64,000 bases of DNA from Minisyncoccus sp023229485 (GCA_041663645.1 JBAYMH010000002.1:62001-126000), one strand, 5' to 3'; shown: positions 27,098 through 36,939, counted from the first letter of the stretch. Numbers and translations are program-made. The notes: generated from the letters alone by a model not told the origin.

Positions 27098-28564
27098 ATG
27101 ACTAACAAAAAATTACTTTTATCGTTTCTTGCTATAATTCTTTTAGCTATTTCAGTAGGTGTTTATAGTTTTCCTGCACCCTACAATCAAGCTACTCGAG
27201 GATTGAATCAAAAATTTAATTGGAGTATTCCAGAGATAAATACTGGTGATTATAAACTAGGGCTTGATCTTAAAGGTGGGGTTCATTTGGAATATAAAGC
27301 TGATCTGAGCACTATTCCAGAGAAAGAGAAGGCTTCTGTAATGGAAGGACTTCGAGATGTCATTGAAAGAAGAATTAATGGTTCGGGAGTTAAGGAGCCA
27401 ATTATTCAGATATATGGGCAGGATAGGCTTGCGGTTGATTTACCGAGTGAAGATAGTATTGAATCTGCTATCGCAACAATAGGGCAAGCTCCATTGCTTG
27501 AATTTTATGAGCAAAAATCGGATGAAGAAATAAAGCAAATGGAAGAAGTGGTAAAAAAGGTTCAGGAAGTTTGGGATAAGAATAAAGGAAAAACTGATGA
27601 AGAAATTTTAGCTGAAGTTCAAAAGATAGAAAATTGGCAGCTAGCTTATATGACACCTTATAAAAAAACAGAACTTACTGGACGATATTTGCAAAAAGCT
27701 ACTGTTAATTATAATCAAACAACATATGCTCCAGAAATTGATTTACAGTTTAATGACGAAGGAGCAAAAATTTTTGAACAAGTAACCGAAAGAAATGTGG
27801 GAAAATCAATTGCTATTTTTTTGGACGGACAGTCAATTGTTGACACGACAGGGGATGGAAAAATTGATTCGAATGATCTTTATGCTCCTCGAGTTGAGCA
27901 AAAAATTAGTGGAGGAAAGGCGGTTATCTCTGGAGGAAAGGAAACTATTGCTAATGCTAAAACCTTGGCTCAAAGATTGAATCAAGGTGCTTTGCCAGTT
28001 CCATTGGGTCAACCGATAGTTCAGCAAAAAATTGGACCTACTTTAGGTGCGATATCTTTGAATAATGCAGTGCAAGCAGGTATTGTTGGATTTATCTTAA
28101 TAGTAATTTTCTTGGTTTTATTTTACAAATTACCAGGATTGATTGCTTCTTTTGCTTTGATTGTTTATATAATATTATTAATGGGCTCGCTTAAGGCAGT
28201 TTCGGCTACCCTTACACTAGCTGGTATTGGGGGATTGATTCTTTCTATTGGTATTGCTGTTGATGCAAACATTCTTATATTCTCAAGATTAAGGGAAGAG
28301 TTAAAACTTGGAAAAGATGTTACTTCTGCAATTAAAGAAGGTGCTCATAGGGCGTGGCCTTCTATTCGTGACGGACATTTTGCAACTATTGTTGTTGCTT
28401 TAATCCTTTATATTTTTGGCACTAGCTTTATTAAAGCTTTTTCATTCGCTTTAATATTGGGTATTTTGATTAGTCTGTTTTCTGCAGTTACAGTTTCTAA
28501 TATTTTTTTACAGATGGTGGCAAAAAATAAGAAGATTTCTAAGATTAAGTTTTTTTGGTCATAA
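27098..28564 (+). CDS. secD: Protein translocase subunit SecD
   Basis: SecD, about 488 residues from the ATG at 27098; a TTG 33 bases upstream is possible but has no ribosome-binding site. It has an N-terminal membrane segment, a large periplasmic P1 domain (LGLDLKGGVHLEYKAD, VIERRINGSGVKEP, LQKATV) and five C-terminal membrane segments with GIGGLILSIGIAVDANILIFSRLREEL. SecDF uses the ion gradient to pull preproteins outward. secF follows 34 bases downstream. Confidence 0.93.
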   Translation: MTNKKLLLSFLAIILLAISVGVYSFPAPYNQATRGLNQKFNWSIPEINTGDYKLGLDLKGGVHLEYKADLSTIPEKEKASVMEGLRDVIERRINGSGVKEPIIQIYGQDRLAVDLPSEDSIESAIATIGQAPLLEFYEQKSDEEIKQMEEVVKKVQEVWDKNKGKTDEEILAEVQKIENWQLAYMTPYKKTELTGRYLQKATVNYNQTTYAPEIDLQFNDEGAKIFEQVTERNVGKSIAIFLDGQSIVDTTGDGKIDSNDLYAPRVEQKISGGKAVISGGKETIANAKTLAQRLNQGALPVPLGQPIVQQKIGPTLGAISLNNAVQAGIVGFILIVIFLVLFYKLPGLIASFALIVYIILLMGSLKAVSATLTLAGIGGLILSIGIAVDANILIFSRLREELKLGKDVTSAIKEGAHRAWPSIRDGHFATIVVALILYIFGTSFIKAFSFALILGILISLFSAVTVSNIFLQMVAKNKKISKIKFFWS

Positions 28565-28598
28565 TTTCAGAAAAAGATAAAAATATAAAGAATTTATT

Positions 28599-29525
28599 AT
28601 GAATTTCAATTTTGTAAAGTACTCAAATATATATTTCATTATTGGTGGCATGGCCGTTGTTTTAAGTATTTTTAGTGTTATTTTTTTCGGACTTAATTTA
28701 GGAATTGACTTTGAAGGAGGAAGTTCGATAAAAATTGATTATAAAGAAAATAATAGACCTGAAATAGAAAAGATTAAAAATGCCATTTCTAATATAGAAG
28801 AAATTAATGGTGCTGAAGTTCAGAGCGTGGGAAAGACAGAGGTACTTATAAAAATAAACAAAAAAGATGTCAGTAATGATGTTTATCAAAAGGTGATTAC
28901 TGAGATTAAAAAGACAGGGGAAATAATTGATAGTTCTTCGGGAATAGAAACCATAAGCTCTCTTGTTGGAAAAGAGTTAAAAGATAAAACATTTTTGGTT
29001 GTTGGACTTGCTTTACTTGCGATGCTTGCTTATATTTTTTTCGCTTTTAAAAATGTATCTTATCCAGTTACTTCTTTTGAATATGGACTTTCTTCTACTT
29101 TAATGCTCTTTCATGACATTATTATCCCTCTTGGAATTTTTGCTTTACTTGGAAAATTATGGGGAGCCCAATTAAGTATTCCTGTTGTTACGGCCTTGTT
29201 GACTGTTGTTGGCTATTGCATTAATAATACAATTGTTGTTTTTGATAGAATTAGGGAAAATATAAATAAATATGGCAATTTATCTTATGAGGAGATTGTA
29301 AATAAGAGTTTGAATGAAACCTTTGCTAGGTGCGTAAACACGTCCATAACTGTTCTTTTGGCCCTAATTCCGCTATATTATTTCTTCTCTAATGAGGAAA
29401 GCTTGAAGTATTTTACTTTAATTATGGGAATGGGTGTGATTGTGGGTATTTTTTCTTCGGTATTCTTGGCTAGTCCATTATTGGTTTGGTGGCAAAAGCA
29501 TAAATTTGCAAGGAAAACAAAATAG
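28599..29525 (+). CDS. secF: Protein translocase subunit SecF
   Basis: A 308-residue partner of SecD with the expected first membrane segment followed by GIDFEGGSSIKIDY, a short periplasmic domain and five membrane segments including VVTALLTVVGYCINNTIVVFDRIREN. It lies directly after secD and is surely in the same transcript. The two are separate genes here, as in most bacteria other than those with fused SecDF. Confidence 0.93.
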   Translation: MNFNFVKYSNIYFIIGGMAVVLSIFSVIFFGLNLGIDFEGGSSIKIDYKENNRPEIEKIKNAISNIEEINGAEVQSVGKTEVLIKINKKDVSNDVYQKVITEIKKTGEIIDSSSGIETISSLVGKELKDKTFLVVGLALLAMLAYIFFAFKNVSYPVTSFEYGLSSTLMLFHDIIIPLGIFALLGKLWGAQLSIPVVTALLTVVGYCINNTIVVFDRIRENINKYGNLSYEEIVNKSLNETFARCVNTSITVLLALIPLYYFFSNEESLKYFTLIMGMGVIVGIFSSVFLASPLLVWWQKHKFARKTK

Positions 29526-29594
29526 AACAAGAGGCCTTTACAGAAGGCAAATAAAATGTTATTAATATAAGTAATATATAATTGATAATATTGT

Positions 29595-30653
29595 ATGGAC
29601 TTTGATTATAAAGCTATTTCTGAGAAAATCTTAAAAGACCTACCAGAAAGAACAAAAATTGTTCTCGGGAGGCGGTTTTCACTAGGAAAAAAGGGAAAAG
29701 GGGAAACGTTAGAATTTATTGGAAAAAGTTATAAAATTACTAGAGAAAGGGTTCGTCAAATAGAAATAGATGGCCTTAAGAGAGCAAAAAAGATAATTGA
29801 TTCTTCGATTTTTAAAGAAGAGTTTCGGGTGATCGAAAAGTTTTTGCTTGAGAGGGTTGAGAATTTTGGAGGGGTGAAAAAAGAGGATCAGCTTTTAAAT
29901 GAGATAAGTTCGTCCGAAACGAGAAACTATGTCTTGTTTTTACTTAATTTGGTTAATGGGCTTGAAAGAGTAAAAGAAGATCAATCTTTTTACGCTTTTT
30001 GGGCAATGAGTAAGGATTCGATAAGTTTTTCAAAAAATCTATGTTTTGATTTTGAGAAGAGATTTAAAGAAAAAGGGACTCCTCAGCTAGTTGAATTTGT
30101 TTTTGCAGAATTTACTCAGGATTATCCTGATAAGAAAATTAGCCAAGAGGTATTTTTATCTTGTCTTGAAATTTCTAAAAATATTATTAAATCTGTTGAC
30201 GGTAAAAAGATTGGACTTAAAACTTCACCAGAAGTCAATCCAAGGACTGTAAAAGATAAAATTTTAGTAATATTAAAAGAAAATCAAAAACCTCTTCATT
30301 TTAAGTCTATTACAGATTTAATTTTTGGTCTTAATAAAGAACTTGGCGTAAGAGAAAATAGGGATAAAAAACTTCATCCACAGACAGTACATAATGAGCT
30401 TATTAGAAATGAAGATTTTGTTCTTGTTGGACGAGGATTTTATGCTCTAAGAGATTGGGGTTATAATCCAGGAAAAGTAAAGGATGTTATTTGTGCTGTA
30501 CTTGCAGAGAGTGGTCCAATGACCAAAGATGAAATTATTGAACAAGTTTCTCGACAGAGAATTGTTAAAGAGTCTACTATTTTTTTAAGTTTACAAAATA
30601 AAAACGTCTTTGATAAAGACGAAGGAGGTAAGTACAAAATTCGCGAAGCATAA
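29595..30653 (+). CDS. Sigma-region-4/HARE-HTH fusion regulator
   Basis: A 352-residue protein. The N terminus (about 10-70) is a sigma-70 region 4 helix-turn-helix, with TLEFIGKSYKITRERVRQIEIDGLKRAKK like the -35-binding helix of RpoD. There is no region 2 or 3, so it cannot act as a complete sigma factor. After a helical middle, a HARE-HTH (RpoE-delta/ASXL-like) domain lies at about 215-290, then a winged-helix-like end (PMTKDEIIEQVSRQR). Such fusions recur in Patescibacteria. A role in modulating RNA polymerase at -35 elements is plausible and not proven. A TATAAT box lies at 29577-29582. It ends two bases before the next gene. Confidence 0.7.
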   Translation: MDFDYKAISEKILKDLPERTKIVLGRRFSLGKKGKGETLEFIGKSYKITRERVRQIEIDGLKRAKKIIDSSIFKEEFRVIEKFLLERVENFGGVKKEDQLLNEISSSETRNYVLFLLNLVNGLERVKEDQSFYAFWAMSKDSISFSKNLCFDFEKRFKEKGTPQLVEFVFAEFTQDYPDKKISQEVFLSCLEISKNIIKSVDGKKIGLKTSPEVNPRTVKDKILVILKENQKPLHFKSITDLIFGLNKELGVRENRDKKLHPQTVHNELIRNEDFVLVGRGFYALRDWGYNPGKVKDVICAVLAESGPMTKDEIIEQVSRQRIVKESTIFLSLQNKNVFDKDEGGKYKIREA

Positions 30654-30655
30654 TA

Positions 30656-32026
30656 ATGCAAGAAGCAATTTATCAATTGAATCTTATTTTGGCAGGACTA
30701 GAAACATATAGTCCCTATTTGTTTGCGGCTTTTAATATTATTGGTCATACATGGTGGTTTTTTCTTCCATTTTTTTTCTTTTCAAACTATAAAGAAAAAT
30801 ATTTAGATTATGTTGTTACAAAATTTGTTATATCAAAACCTAATGTTTTGCTTGAAATAAAATTGCCTCGGGATGTTACAAAACCGATTAGGGCGATGGA
30901 AAATGTTTTTAATACTTTGTTTGCTATTTATGATCCTGCGGATTGGAAAGAAAAAGTATTTGAAGGAAAAGTTGTTTTAAGGTTATCTTTTGAAATTGCT
31001 GGAATAGATGGAGTTCCTCATTTTTATGTTAGGGCACCAAGGGCTGCTAGAAAAGTAGTAGAGTCTGCTTTTTTTTCTCAATATCCTGAGGTAGAAATTT
31101 TCGAGGTACCAGATTATGTGGAGGCAATGCCTCAAGATGTGCCTAATTCCGGATGGGATATGTGGGCATGTGAATTTAAAGCTATGGCTAGGAGTGATGT
31201 TTATCCATTTAGAACTTATGAATCATTTTTTGAAGAGAATAGTGATTCAAAAGATGAAAAACGTTTTGACCCTTTATCTACGTTGCTTGAAAATATTACT
31301 CTTTTGCAGCGAGGAGAACAGCTTTGGGTGCAAATAATTGCTAAGCCCGTTGCTTCGGTTGATGCTGAGGATAATTATTTTAAACGAGGAAGGGAAGAGA
31401 TTGATAGGCTACTTGGGAGAACCGTAGATATGAAAAAATCTTCTACTGATGATTTGCCAATGATTATTAAAATATGGGTGTTAATTGCAGAGATATTATT
31501 TTCTGGATTTATGACAGGAGAGGATGAGAAGAAAAAAGAAGATAATATGTTTCCGCCAGAATTTAGATTAACTCAAGGAGAAAGAGAGGTTATTTCGGCA
31601 ATAGAGAGAAAGATATCTAAGACTTGTTTTCATTCTACTATTCGTTTTATTTATACTGCTCGGCATGAAAAATATTATGGAGCAGCAAAGGCATATGTAA
31701 TTAGTCATTTTGCTCAGTTTGCGACACAGAATTTAAATCGTTTCAAGCCACACAATACTACCAAGGTTCAACCTCCAACAATTTTTAGACACAGGCGAGT
31801 ATATCTTAAAAAAAGAAATATGTTTTCAAGGTATTTATATCGAGAGTTATCATCTCCTGATGTTATTTTTATGAACGACGTTTCCTCTACTATGTTTTTA
31901 GCCTCTTCGGAGGAATTGGCGACATTGTTTCATTTTCCAGGAATTGGAGTTGTTCCAACTACTTCAGTGGGGCGTGTGTCAACTAAAAAAGCTGCTCCTC
32001 CAGCAGCACTACCTATTGGAGAATAA
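30656..32026 (+). CDS. Membrane protein paired with the VirD4/TraG-like ATPase (DUF8128-like)
   Basis: A 456-residue protein with one or two N-terminal membrane segments (about 15-45) and a large cytoplasmic part containing EIKLPRDVTKPIRAMENVFNTLF, VPHFYVRAPRAARKVVESAFFSQYPEVEIFEVPDY and a C-terminal RHRRVYLKKRNMFSRYLYRE. From memory it resembles the DUF8128 family of Patescibacteria, usually encoded next to a type IV secretion coupling ATPase, as here. A role as membrane partner of that ATPase in DNA or protein transfer is inferred from context. The gene begins two bases after the sigma4/HARE-HTH gene, so the three genes appear to form one operon. Confidence 0.6.
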   Translation: MQEAIYQLNLILAGLETYSPYLFAAFNIIGHTWWFFLPFFFFSNYKEKYLDYVVTKFVISKPNVLLEIKLPRDVTKPIRAMENVFNTLFAIYDPADWKEKVFEGKVVLRLSFEIAGIDGVPHFYVRAPRAARKVVESAFFSQYPEVEIFEVPDYVEAMPQDVPNSGWDMWACEFKAMARSDVYPFRTYESFFEENSDSKDEKRFDPLSTLLENITLLQRGEQLWVQIIAKPVASVDAEDNYFKRGREEIDRLLGRTVDMKKSSTDDLPMIIKIWVLIAEILFSGFMTGEDEKKKEDNMFPPEFRLTQGEREVISAIERKISKTCFHSTIRFIYTARHEKYYGAAKAYVISHFAQFATQNLNRFKPHNTTKVQPPTIFRHRRVYLKKRNMFSRYLYRELSSPDVIFMNDVSSTMFLASSEELATLFHFPGIGVVPTTSVGRVSTKKAAPPAALPIGE

Positions 32027-32102
32027 ATAGTAAAGTACAACTGGGAATCAATTTTAATTTAATTAAAGGGTTTTATAGTAAGTAATAGGCAGTGTAAAAA
32101 AT

Positions 32103-33992
32103 ATGCAAATTCAAAAAAACAATAATATTACTTTTTTTGCTCAGACTAGTTTTCGTGGTAAGCAGGTAAAGTTTGGCATTAAACAGGACGATAAAAGACG
32201 TCATCTTTATATTATTGGTAAGACTGGTATGGGAAAGACTGAATTAATCAAGAATATGATTGTTCAGGATATCGTGAATGGTAAAGGGGTTTGTTTTGTA
32301 GATCCTCATGGTTCTGCCGCTGAGGAAATTTTGCATTTGATTCCAGAGAATAGAATAAAGGATGTTGTTTATTTTAATCCTGCTGATTTGGATAATCCTA
32401 TTGCTTTTAATATTATGGAAGATGTCAGCCCTGAGTATCGTCATTTGATAGCAGGAGGGATAATGACTGTTTTTAAGAAAATATGGCCAGACGTTTGGTC
32501 TTCTCGTATGGAGTATATTTTGAATAATACAATTCTTGCTTTGCTTGAGGTTCCCGATTCAACCCTTTTGGGAATTAATCGTTTATTGTCTGACGTTGAA
32601 TGGAGAGATGTTATTATTTCACAGGTAAAGGATCCTGTTATTAAATCTTTTTGGACAAAAGAATTTGCTAGGTATACTCAGCGATATGAAGTTGAAGCAA
32701 CGGCGGCCATTCAAAATAAAATTGGACAATTTATATCTACTCCACTTATTAGAAATATTATTGGACAGCAAAAATCTTCCTTAGATATGAGAGATATTAT
32801 GGATAGTAAAAAAATATTTATTGTAAATCTTTCTAAGGGAAGAGTTGGAGAAGAGTCCTCGCGTCTTTTGGGAGCATTACTTATCACTAAATTACAATTA
32901 GCAGCAATGTCGAGAGTTGATATTCCTGAAGAAGAGAGAAATGATTTCGCTCTTTATATTGATGAATTTCAAAATTTTTCGACTGATTCTTTTGCTAGTA
33001 TTTTATCAGAAGCCAGAAAGTATAGATTGTCTTTAATTTTGGCTCATCAATATATTGCTCAGATGGAAGAGAAGGTACGAGATGCTGTTTTCGGAAACGT
33101 TGGAACGATGATTACTTTTAGGGTTGGAGCTGATGACGCAGATTATTTGGAACGAGAGTTTAGTCCCGAGTTTATGACTCAAGATATTGTTAATTTGCCC
33201 AAGCAAAATATTTATTTAAAATTGATGATAGATGGAGTTTCTTCTCGTCCATTTTCGGCAGAAACCTTAACTCCAGTTAAACCTTTAGAGGTTTCAAATG
33301 CACAGCAAATAATAGAATCTTCACGTAGTCTTTATGCTATTTCGCGTTTAATAGTAGAACAAAAGATTGCGAGCGATACTGAAGATGGTATGAATTCTGT
33401 AGTGCCTACACGCGAATTTAGTGGGAGGCAGGGTGGAGACTTGCATGATGCTATTTGTCAAAGTTGTAATAAAAAAATGAAAGTTCCTTTTAAGCCAGAC
33501 GGAAAAAGGCCGGTTTATTGTAAGCCGTGTTTGAAAAAGATGGAAGAAGATGGGCGAAATGAAAATAGAAAGCCTTTTGATGGTTCTAACAATAAGAAGG
33601 AAGATAAAGTTTTTGTTTTAAAAAAAACCGAAGATAACGTGGAAGAAAATAAGGTTTCCTTAAAAATAAAAGAAGATGATTTTTCAAAGGAAAAAAATAA
33701 TGAAGTAGCTGAAGAAAAGATTATTGATACAAGGGCGAAAGTAGAAATTGATAAGGAAAGTGAGGTAATAAATCCTATTTTTGAAAAATTTGGTGCTGAT
33801 AATGAAAATATGGATTCAAAATATATTCAAGATAAGAATGTTGAAGAAGTAAAGAAAATGGAAACAAAATCTGGAAAGAAGATAGATTTTGAAGGACTGC
33901 TTGATATAATAAAAGTTGAAAATAAAAAATCTTTAAAGGCTACTCCTATGAGTGGAGTGATTAAGTCTGGGGAAACAATAAAATTTGACTAA
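32103..33992 (+). CDS. Type IV secretion coupling-like ATPase (VirD4/TraG/HerA-like) with zinc ribbon
   Basis: A 629-residue P-loop ATPase. Walker A is GKTGMGKT at residues 39-46, Walker B is FALYIDEFQNF near 282, and the arginine-rich AMEEKVRDAVFGNVGTMITFRVG follows, as in TraG/TraD and HerA-FtsK ATPases. No membrane segment is present; the upstream protein could supply the anchor. Residues about 452-475 form a zinc ribbon (CQSCNKKM...YCKPCLKKM), and the rest is a charged, probably disordered tail. It could move DNA through the envelope, or serve competence or conjugation. No relaxase or pilus genes are in the window. Confidence 0.72.
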   Translation: MQIQKNNNITFFAQTSFRGKQVKFGIKQDDKRRHLYIIGKTGMGKTELIKNMIVQDIVNGKGVCFVDPHGSAAEEILHLIPENRIKDVVYFNPADLDNPIAFNIMEDVSPEYRHLIAGGIMTVFKKIWPDVWSSRMEYILNNTILALLEVPDSTLLGINRLLSDVEWRDVIISQVKDPVIKSFWTKEFARYTQRYEVEATAAIQNKIGQFISTPLIRNIIGQQKSSLDMRDIMDSKKIFIVNLSKGRVGEESSRLLGALLITKLQLAAMSRVDIPEEERNDFALYIDEFQNFSTDSFASILSEARKYRLSLILAHQYIAQMEEKVRDAVFGNVGTMITFRVGADDADYLEREFSPEFMTQDIVNLPKQNIYLKLMIDGVSSRPFSAETLTPVKPLEVSNAQQIIESSRSLYAISRLIVEQKIASDTEDGMNSVVPTREFSGRQGGDLHDAICQSCNKKMKVPFKPDGKRPVYCKPCLKKMEEDGRNENRKPFDGSNNKKEDKVFVLKKTEDNVEENKVSLKIKEDDFSKEKNNEVAEEKIIDTRAKVEIDKESEVINPIFEKFGADNENMDSKYIQDKNVEEVKKMETKSGKKIDFEGLLDIIKVENKKSLKATPMSGVIKSGETIKFD

Positions 33993-34088
33993 GTTAATTG
34001 GATGCATTTTGCTAAAATAAAAATGACTCTTAAGTGGGTTGATTTTTTTTATTGTTGTGGTATTGTGTAATTGTTTAGAGGAAAAGAA

Positions 34089-34379
34089 ATGGAAGATTTT
34101 TACGAGGAGAAAACCGAGGAAGACAAAAAAAGAATTGTTAGTAATGTAAGATTATATGTTGATCACATACTAACTGCTGGCGATGGACTTGTCTTGATAG
34201 CTCAAATTATTCGGCATGTCAAAGAAGGGGATTTGGGCTGGGAGGATACGGGAACGAGCCAAGAAGAATTATTGGCCTTGGCTGAAACTGTAAAAAGTAG
34301 AAACTTTAAAAAAATTAATCGGAGAATATCCGATAACCGAAAGAGGTATGATGATATTCGTACCGCTTTGCGAGCATGA
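34089..34379 (+). CDS. Small protein of unknown function
   Basis: A 96-residue, largely helical charged protein (MEDFYEEKTEEDKKR...). I choose ATG 34089 because AGAGGA lies at good Shine-Dalgarno distance, one of few such sites in the window; an in-frame TTG at 34071 would place that site inside the gene. No family is recognised. It follows the coupling ATPase and has a terminator right after its TGA stop. Confidence 0.65.
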   Translation: MEDFYEEKTEEDKKRIVSNVRLYVDHILTAGDGLVLIAQIIRHVKEGDLGWEDTGTSQEELLALAETVKSRNFKKINRRISDNRKRYDDIRTALRA

Positions 34380-34407
34380 ACTAGGAATAAATGTCCTAGT
34401 TTTTTTA
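34380..34407 (+). terminator. Terminator after the small protein gene
   Basis: ACTAGGA pairs with TCCTAGT around a seven-base loop, followed by seven Ts. It begins one base after the stop codon. Confidence 0.85.
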
Positions 34408-34419
34408 TTTTCCTTTTAT

Positions 34420-34428
34420 TGCTATAAT
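34420..34428 (+). promoter_or_regulatory. Extended -10 promoter of pgk
   Basis: TG-C-TATAAT with no recognisable -35, directly after a terminator. The predicted transcript has a leader of about 75 bases before the pgk ATG at 34511. Confidence 0.55.
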
Positions 34429-34510
34429 TAGTTTGTATTTGAATATTGGGGAGAAATTTTAGATGAAAATAGTATTTATTTTTATAATTTATATAAAAAA
34501 TTGTTGAAAT

Positions 34511-35668
34511 ATGAAAAGTTTAAAAGAAGCAGACGTAAAAGGTAAAAAAGTTTTAGTTCGTTGTGATTTTAATGTCCCTATTGATACTGGAACAATAGGT
34601 GATTTTTATCGAATCAATCAAGCGATTCCAACTATTGAATATTTGCGAAAAAAAGGTGCGAAGGTGGTTTTAATAAGTCACTTAGGGCGACCAGAAGGGA
34701 AGGATAAAAAATGTTCTTTAAAAATTATTGCTGATTATTTAAACGGAAAAATTGGAAATGTTAATTTTTGTAAAGATTGTGTTGGCTTGGATACAGAGAA
34801 GGCGGTTAATAAAATGGCAGATGGAGATGTTTTGCTTTTAGAGAATTTAAGATTTTACAAGGAAGAAGAAGCAAATGATCCAGTTTTTTCAGAAAAGTTA
34901 GCTAAATCGGCGGATATTTTTGTTCAAGAAGGTTTTAGTGTCTGTCATCGTGAACATGCCTCTATTGTTGGGGTGGCAAAAATACGACCTTCTTATCCAG
35001 GATTCCTTTTAGAAAAAGAAATAAATGTTTTAACAAATGCATTATCAAATCCAAAGCGTCCATTAGTTTCTATTGTTGGGGGTATAAAATTAGAAACAAA
35101 AATAAAGCTTTTAAAAAATCTTTTAGAAAAATCTGATTATGTTTTAGTTGGAGGAAAGATTGCGAATATGATTTTGGTTCTTAAGGGTTTATGTGTTCGT
35201 GATAATTGGTCTTCCGAAGAAGCGGGTTTGCTTGAAGTTGTCGAGCAAATAAATTTGACTAGCCCAAAATTGCAGTTGCCGATTGATGGCGTAATGGCGT
35301 TAAAGGATTTAGATCAAAAGTATATGCGAATTGGAGGAGTTGGAACTTTAAGACGAGAAGAGGATATTTTTGATATCGGACCAGAAACAATAGAAAAATT
35401 TAAAAGTATAATTAAGGAAGCAGGAACTATTATTTGGAATGGTCCAATGGGTTATTCTGAAGTTTCTGTTTTTTCGAAAGGAACTACGGAAATTATGAAG
35501 GCCGTTGCAGAAAATACTGGATATGCTATTGTTGGCGGAGGAGAAACCGTTGAGGCTATTTCTAAATTTAAAATGGAGGAAAGGTTTGAACATATTTCCA
35601 CAGGGGGAGGGGCGATGCTTGATTTTATTTCGGGAGACTCACTTCCTGGAATTAAGATTTTAGGCTAA
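34511..35668 (+). CDS. pgk: Phosphoglycerate kinase
   Basis: A 385-residue glycolytic enzyme making ATP from 1,3-bisphosphoglycerate and ADP. Family landmarks: KKVLVRCDFNVP at the N terminus, LISHLGRPEGK, LLENLRFYKEEE, WNGPMGYSE and the C-terminal nucleotide-binding VGGGETVEA followed by ISTGGGAML. With gap (54982) and eno (53111) it shows a working lower glycolysis. It has its own promoter and is followed closely by the DHH phosphoesterase gene. Confidence 0.95.
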   Translation: MKSLKEADVKGKKVLVRCDFNVPIDTGTIGDFYRINQAIPTIEYLRKKGAKVVLISHLGRPEGKDKKCSLKIIADYLNGKIGNVNFCKDCVGLDTEKAVNKMADGDVLLLENLRFYKEEEANDPVFSEKLAKSADIFVQEGFSVCHREHASIVGVAKIRPSYPGFLLEKEINVLTNALSNPKRPLVSIVGGIKLETKIKLLKNLLEKSDYVLVGGKIANMILVLKGLCVRDNWSSEEAGLLEVVEQINLTSPKLQLPIDGVMALKDLDQKYMRIGGVGTLRREEDIFDIGPETIEKFKSIIKEAGTIIWNGPMGYSEVSVFSKGTTEIMKAVAENTGYAIVGGGETVEAISKFKMEERFEHISTGGGAMLDFISGDSLPGIKILG

Positions 35669-35703
35669 AGATATTTTGTTAAAATATATTTTACTGATTG
35701 GTT

Positions 35704-36891
35704 ATGAAATTAAAGAATATAGATATTTTATCGGAAAGGATTAAGGAGGCTGTCTTAAATAATGAACAGATTATTTTGTTTGGTGATTCAGATATGGATG
35801 GAGTTTCGGCAACTGTTGTAGCAAAGGAGGCAATCAGTAATTTCGCTTTTTTATCAAAAAAAGAATTGAAAATATCTGCTTATTTTCCTGATAGGAAAAA
35901 TGAGGGCTATGGATTAAATGATGTTGTTTCGGCATATATTATTGAAAAATATCCACAAGGAGGGCTACTTATTACTCTTGATTGTGGAATTACTAATTTC
36001 ACTCAGATAAAAAGAGTAAGAGCTGCAGGATTTTATGTAATGGTACTAGATCATCATCAGCCAGTAAAAGAAGGCTTGCCCGAGGCTGATATAATTGTTG
36101 ATCCAAAACAAGAGGATGACGACTATCCTTTTAAGGATTTTTCTAATGCTGGACTTTCCTTTAAATTAGCCGAGGAGTTACTTCAAGAAAAGATTTCACC
36201 ATTGTTTAAAGAGAACTTACTTGAACTCGTAGCTCTTGCGACCATTGCCGACATGATGCCCGAGAGAGATGAAAATATAGATTATATCTATCAAGGATTA
36301 AAAAATATCGAAAATAGCCAGCGTCCGATATTAAAGGCATTTTTTACTATTTATAATCCTAATGAATTTAATTCAAAAAGAGATCTTGTTCATAGGATAA
36401 ATAGCTGTTTTAATTTTGGAGCGATGGATGACAATCATGTCTGCCTACTGTATCATATTTTGAGTGAAACAGATTTTGAATTAGCAAAAGAAGAAGCAAA
36501 AGAACTTATTGAAGAAAATCAGAGGCGAGTGCTTGAAATAAATGTCCTGACCGATGAAATTAAATTATTGATTGAGACAAAGCTGGGAAATAGTATTATT
36601 TTTGAAGGTTCTCCTAATTGGGGTATAGAGTATTTGGGGGCAATTGCCTCTCGGCTAAGTGTTTATTATGATAAGCCAGTTTTTATTTATCAGAAGTATG
36701 ATGATTTTAGTAGGGGTACAGTAAGGTTGCCAAAGAAATATGATGCCGTAAAAGCCATGGAAAGTTGTAGTAATTTGTTGATTACTTTCGGTGGACATCC
36801 GCCTGCAGCTGGATTTACTGTAGCGAATAATAATTTAGAAAGGTTTCGATTAGCCCTAATAAGCTATTTTAATAAAGAGAATGGTAAATAA
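35704..36891 (+). CDS. DHH-family phosphoesterase (RecJ-like)
   Basis: About 396 residues from ATG 35704. The DHH domain has D28-S-D30-M-D32 (GDSDMDG), TLDCGI and the namesake LDHHQP; the DHHA1 domain ends in FGGHPPAAGFTV. Such enzymes hydrolyse phosphodiesters: RecJ single-strand exonuclease, NrnA-type nano-RNases and related. The protein is shorter than typical RecJ and shows no clear OB domain, so the substrate may be single-stranded DNA or short oligonucleotides. It lies 35 bases after pgk, and a hairpin terminator ends the unit. Confidence 0.82.
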   Translation: MKLKNIDILSERIKEAVLNNEQIILFGDSDMDGVSATVVAKEAISNFAFLSKKELKISAYFPDRKNEGYGLNDVVSAYIIEKYPQGGLLITLDCGITNFTQIKRVRAAGFYVMVLDHHQPVKEGLPEADIIVDPKQEDDDYPFKDFSNAGLSFKLAEELLQEKISPLFKENLLELVALATIADMMPERDENIDYIYQGLKNIENSQRPILKAFFTIYNPNEFNSKRDLVHRINSCFNFGAMDDNHVCLLYHILSETDFELAKEEAKELIEENQRRVLEINVLTDEIKLLIETKLGNSIIFEGSPNWGIEYLGAIASRLSVYYDKPVFIYQKYDDFSRGTVRLPKKYDAVKAMESCSNLLITFGGHPPAAGFTVANNNLERFRLALISYFNKENGK

Positions 36892-36896
36892 AAAAG

Positions 36897-36925
36897 ACTT
36901 TCCATTTTTACGGAAAGTTTTTGTT
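36897..36925. terminator. Bidirectional terminator between convergent genes
   Basis: ACTTTCC (36897-36903) pairs with GGAAAGT (36912-36918), flanked by A- and T-runs on both sides. It can end the DHH gene on the plus strand and the small gene at 36940-37053 on the minus strand. Confidence 0.75.
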
Positions 36926-36939
36926 TGTTTTTTGTCTTT

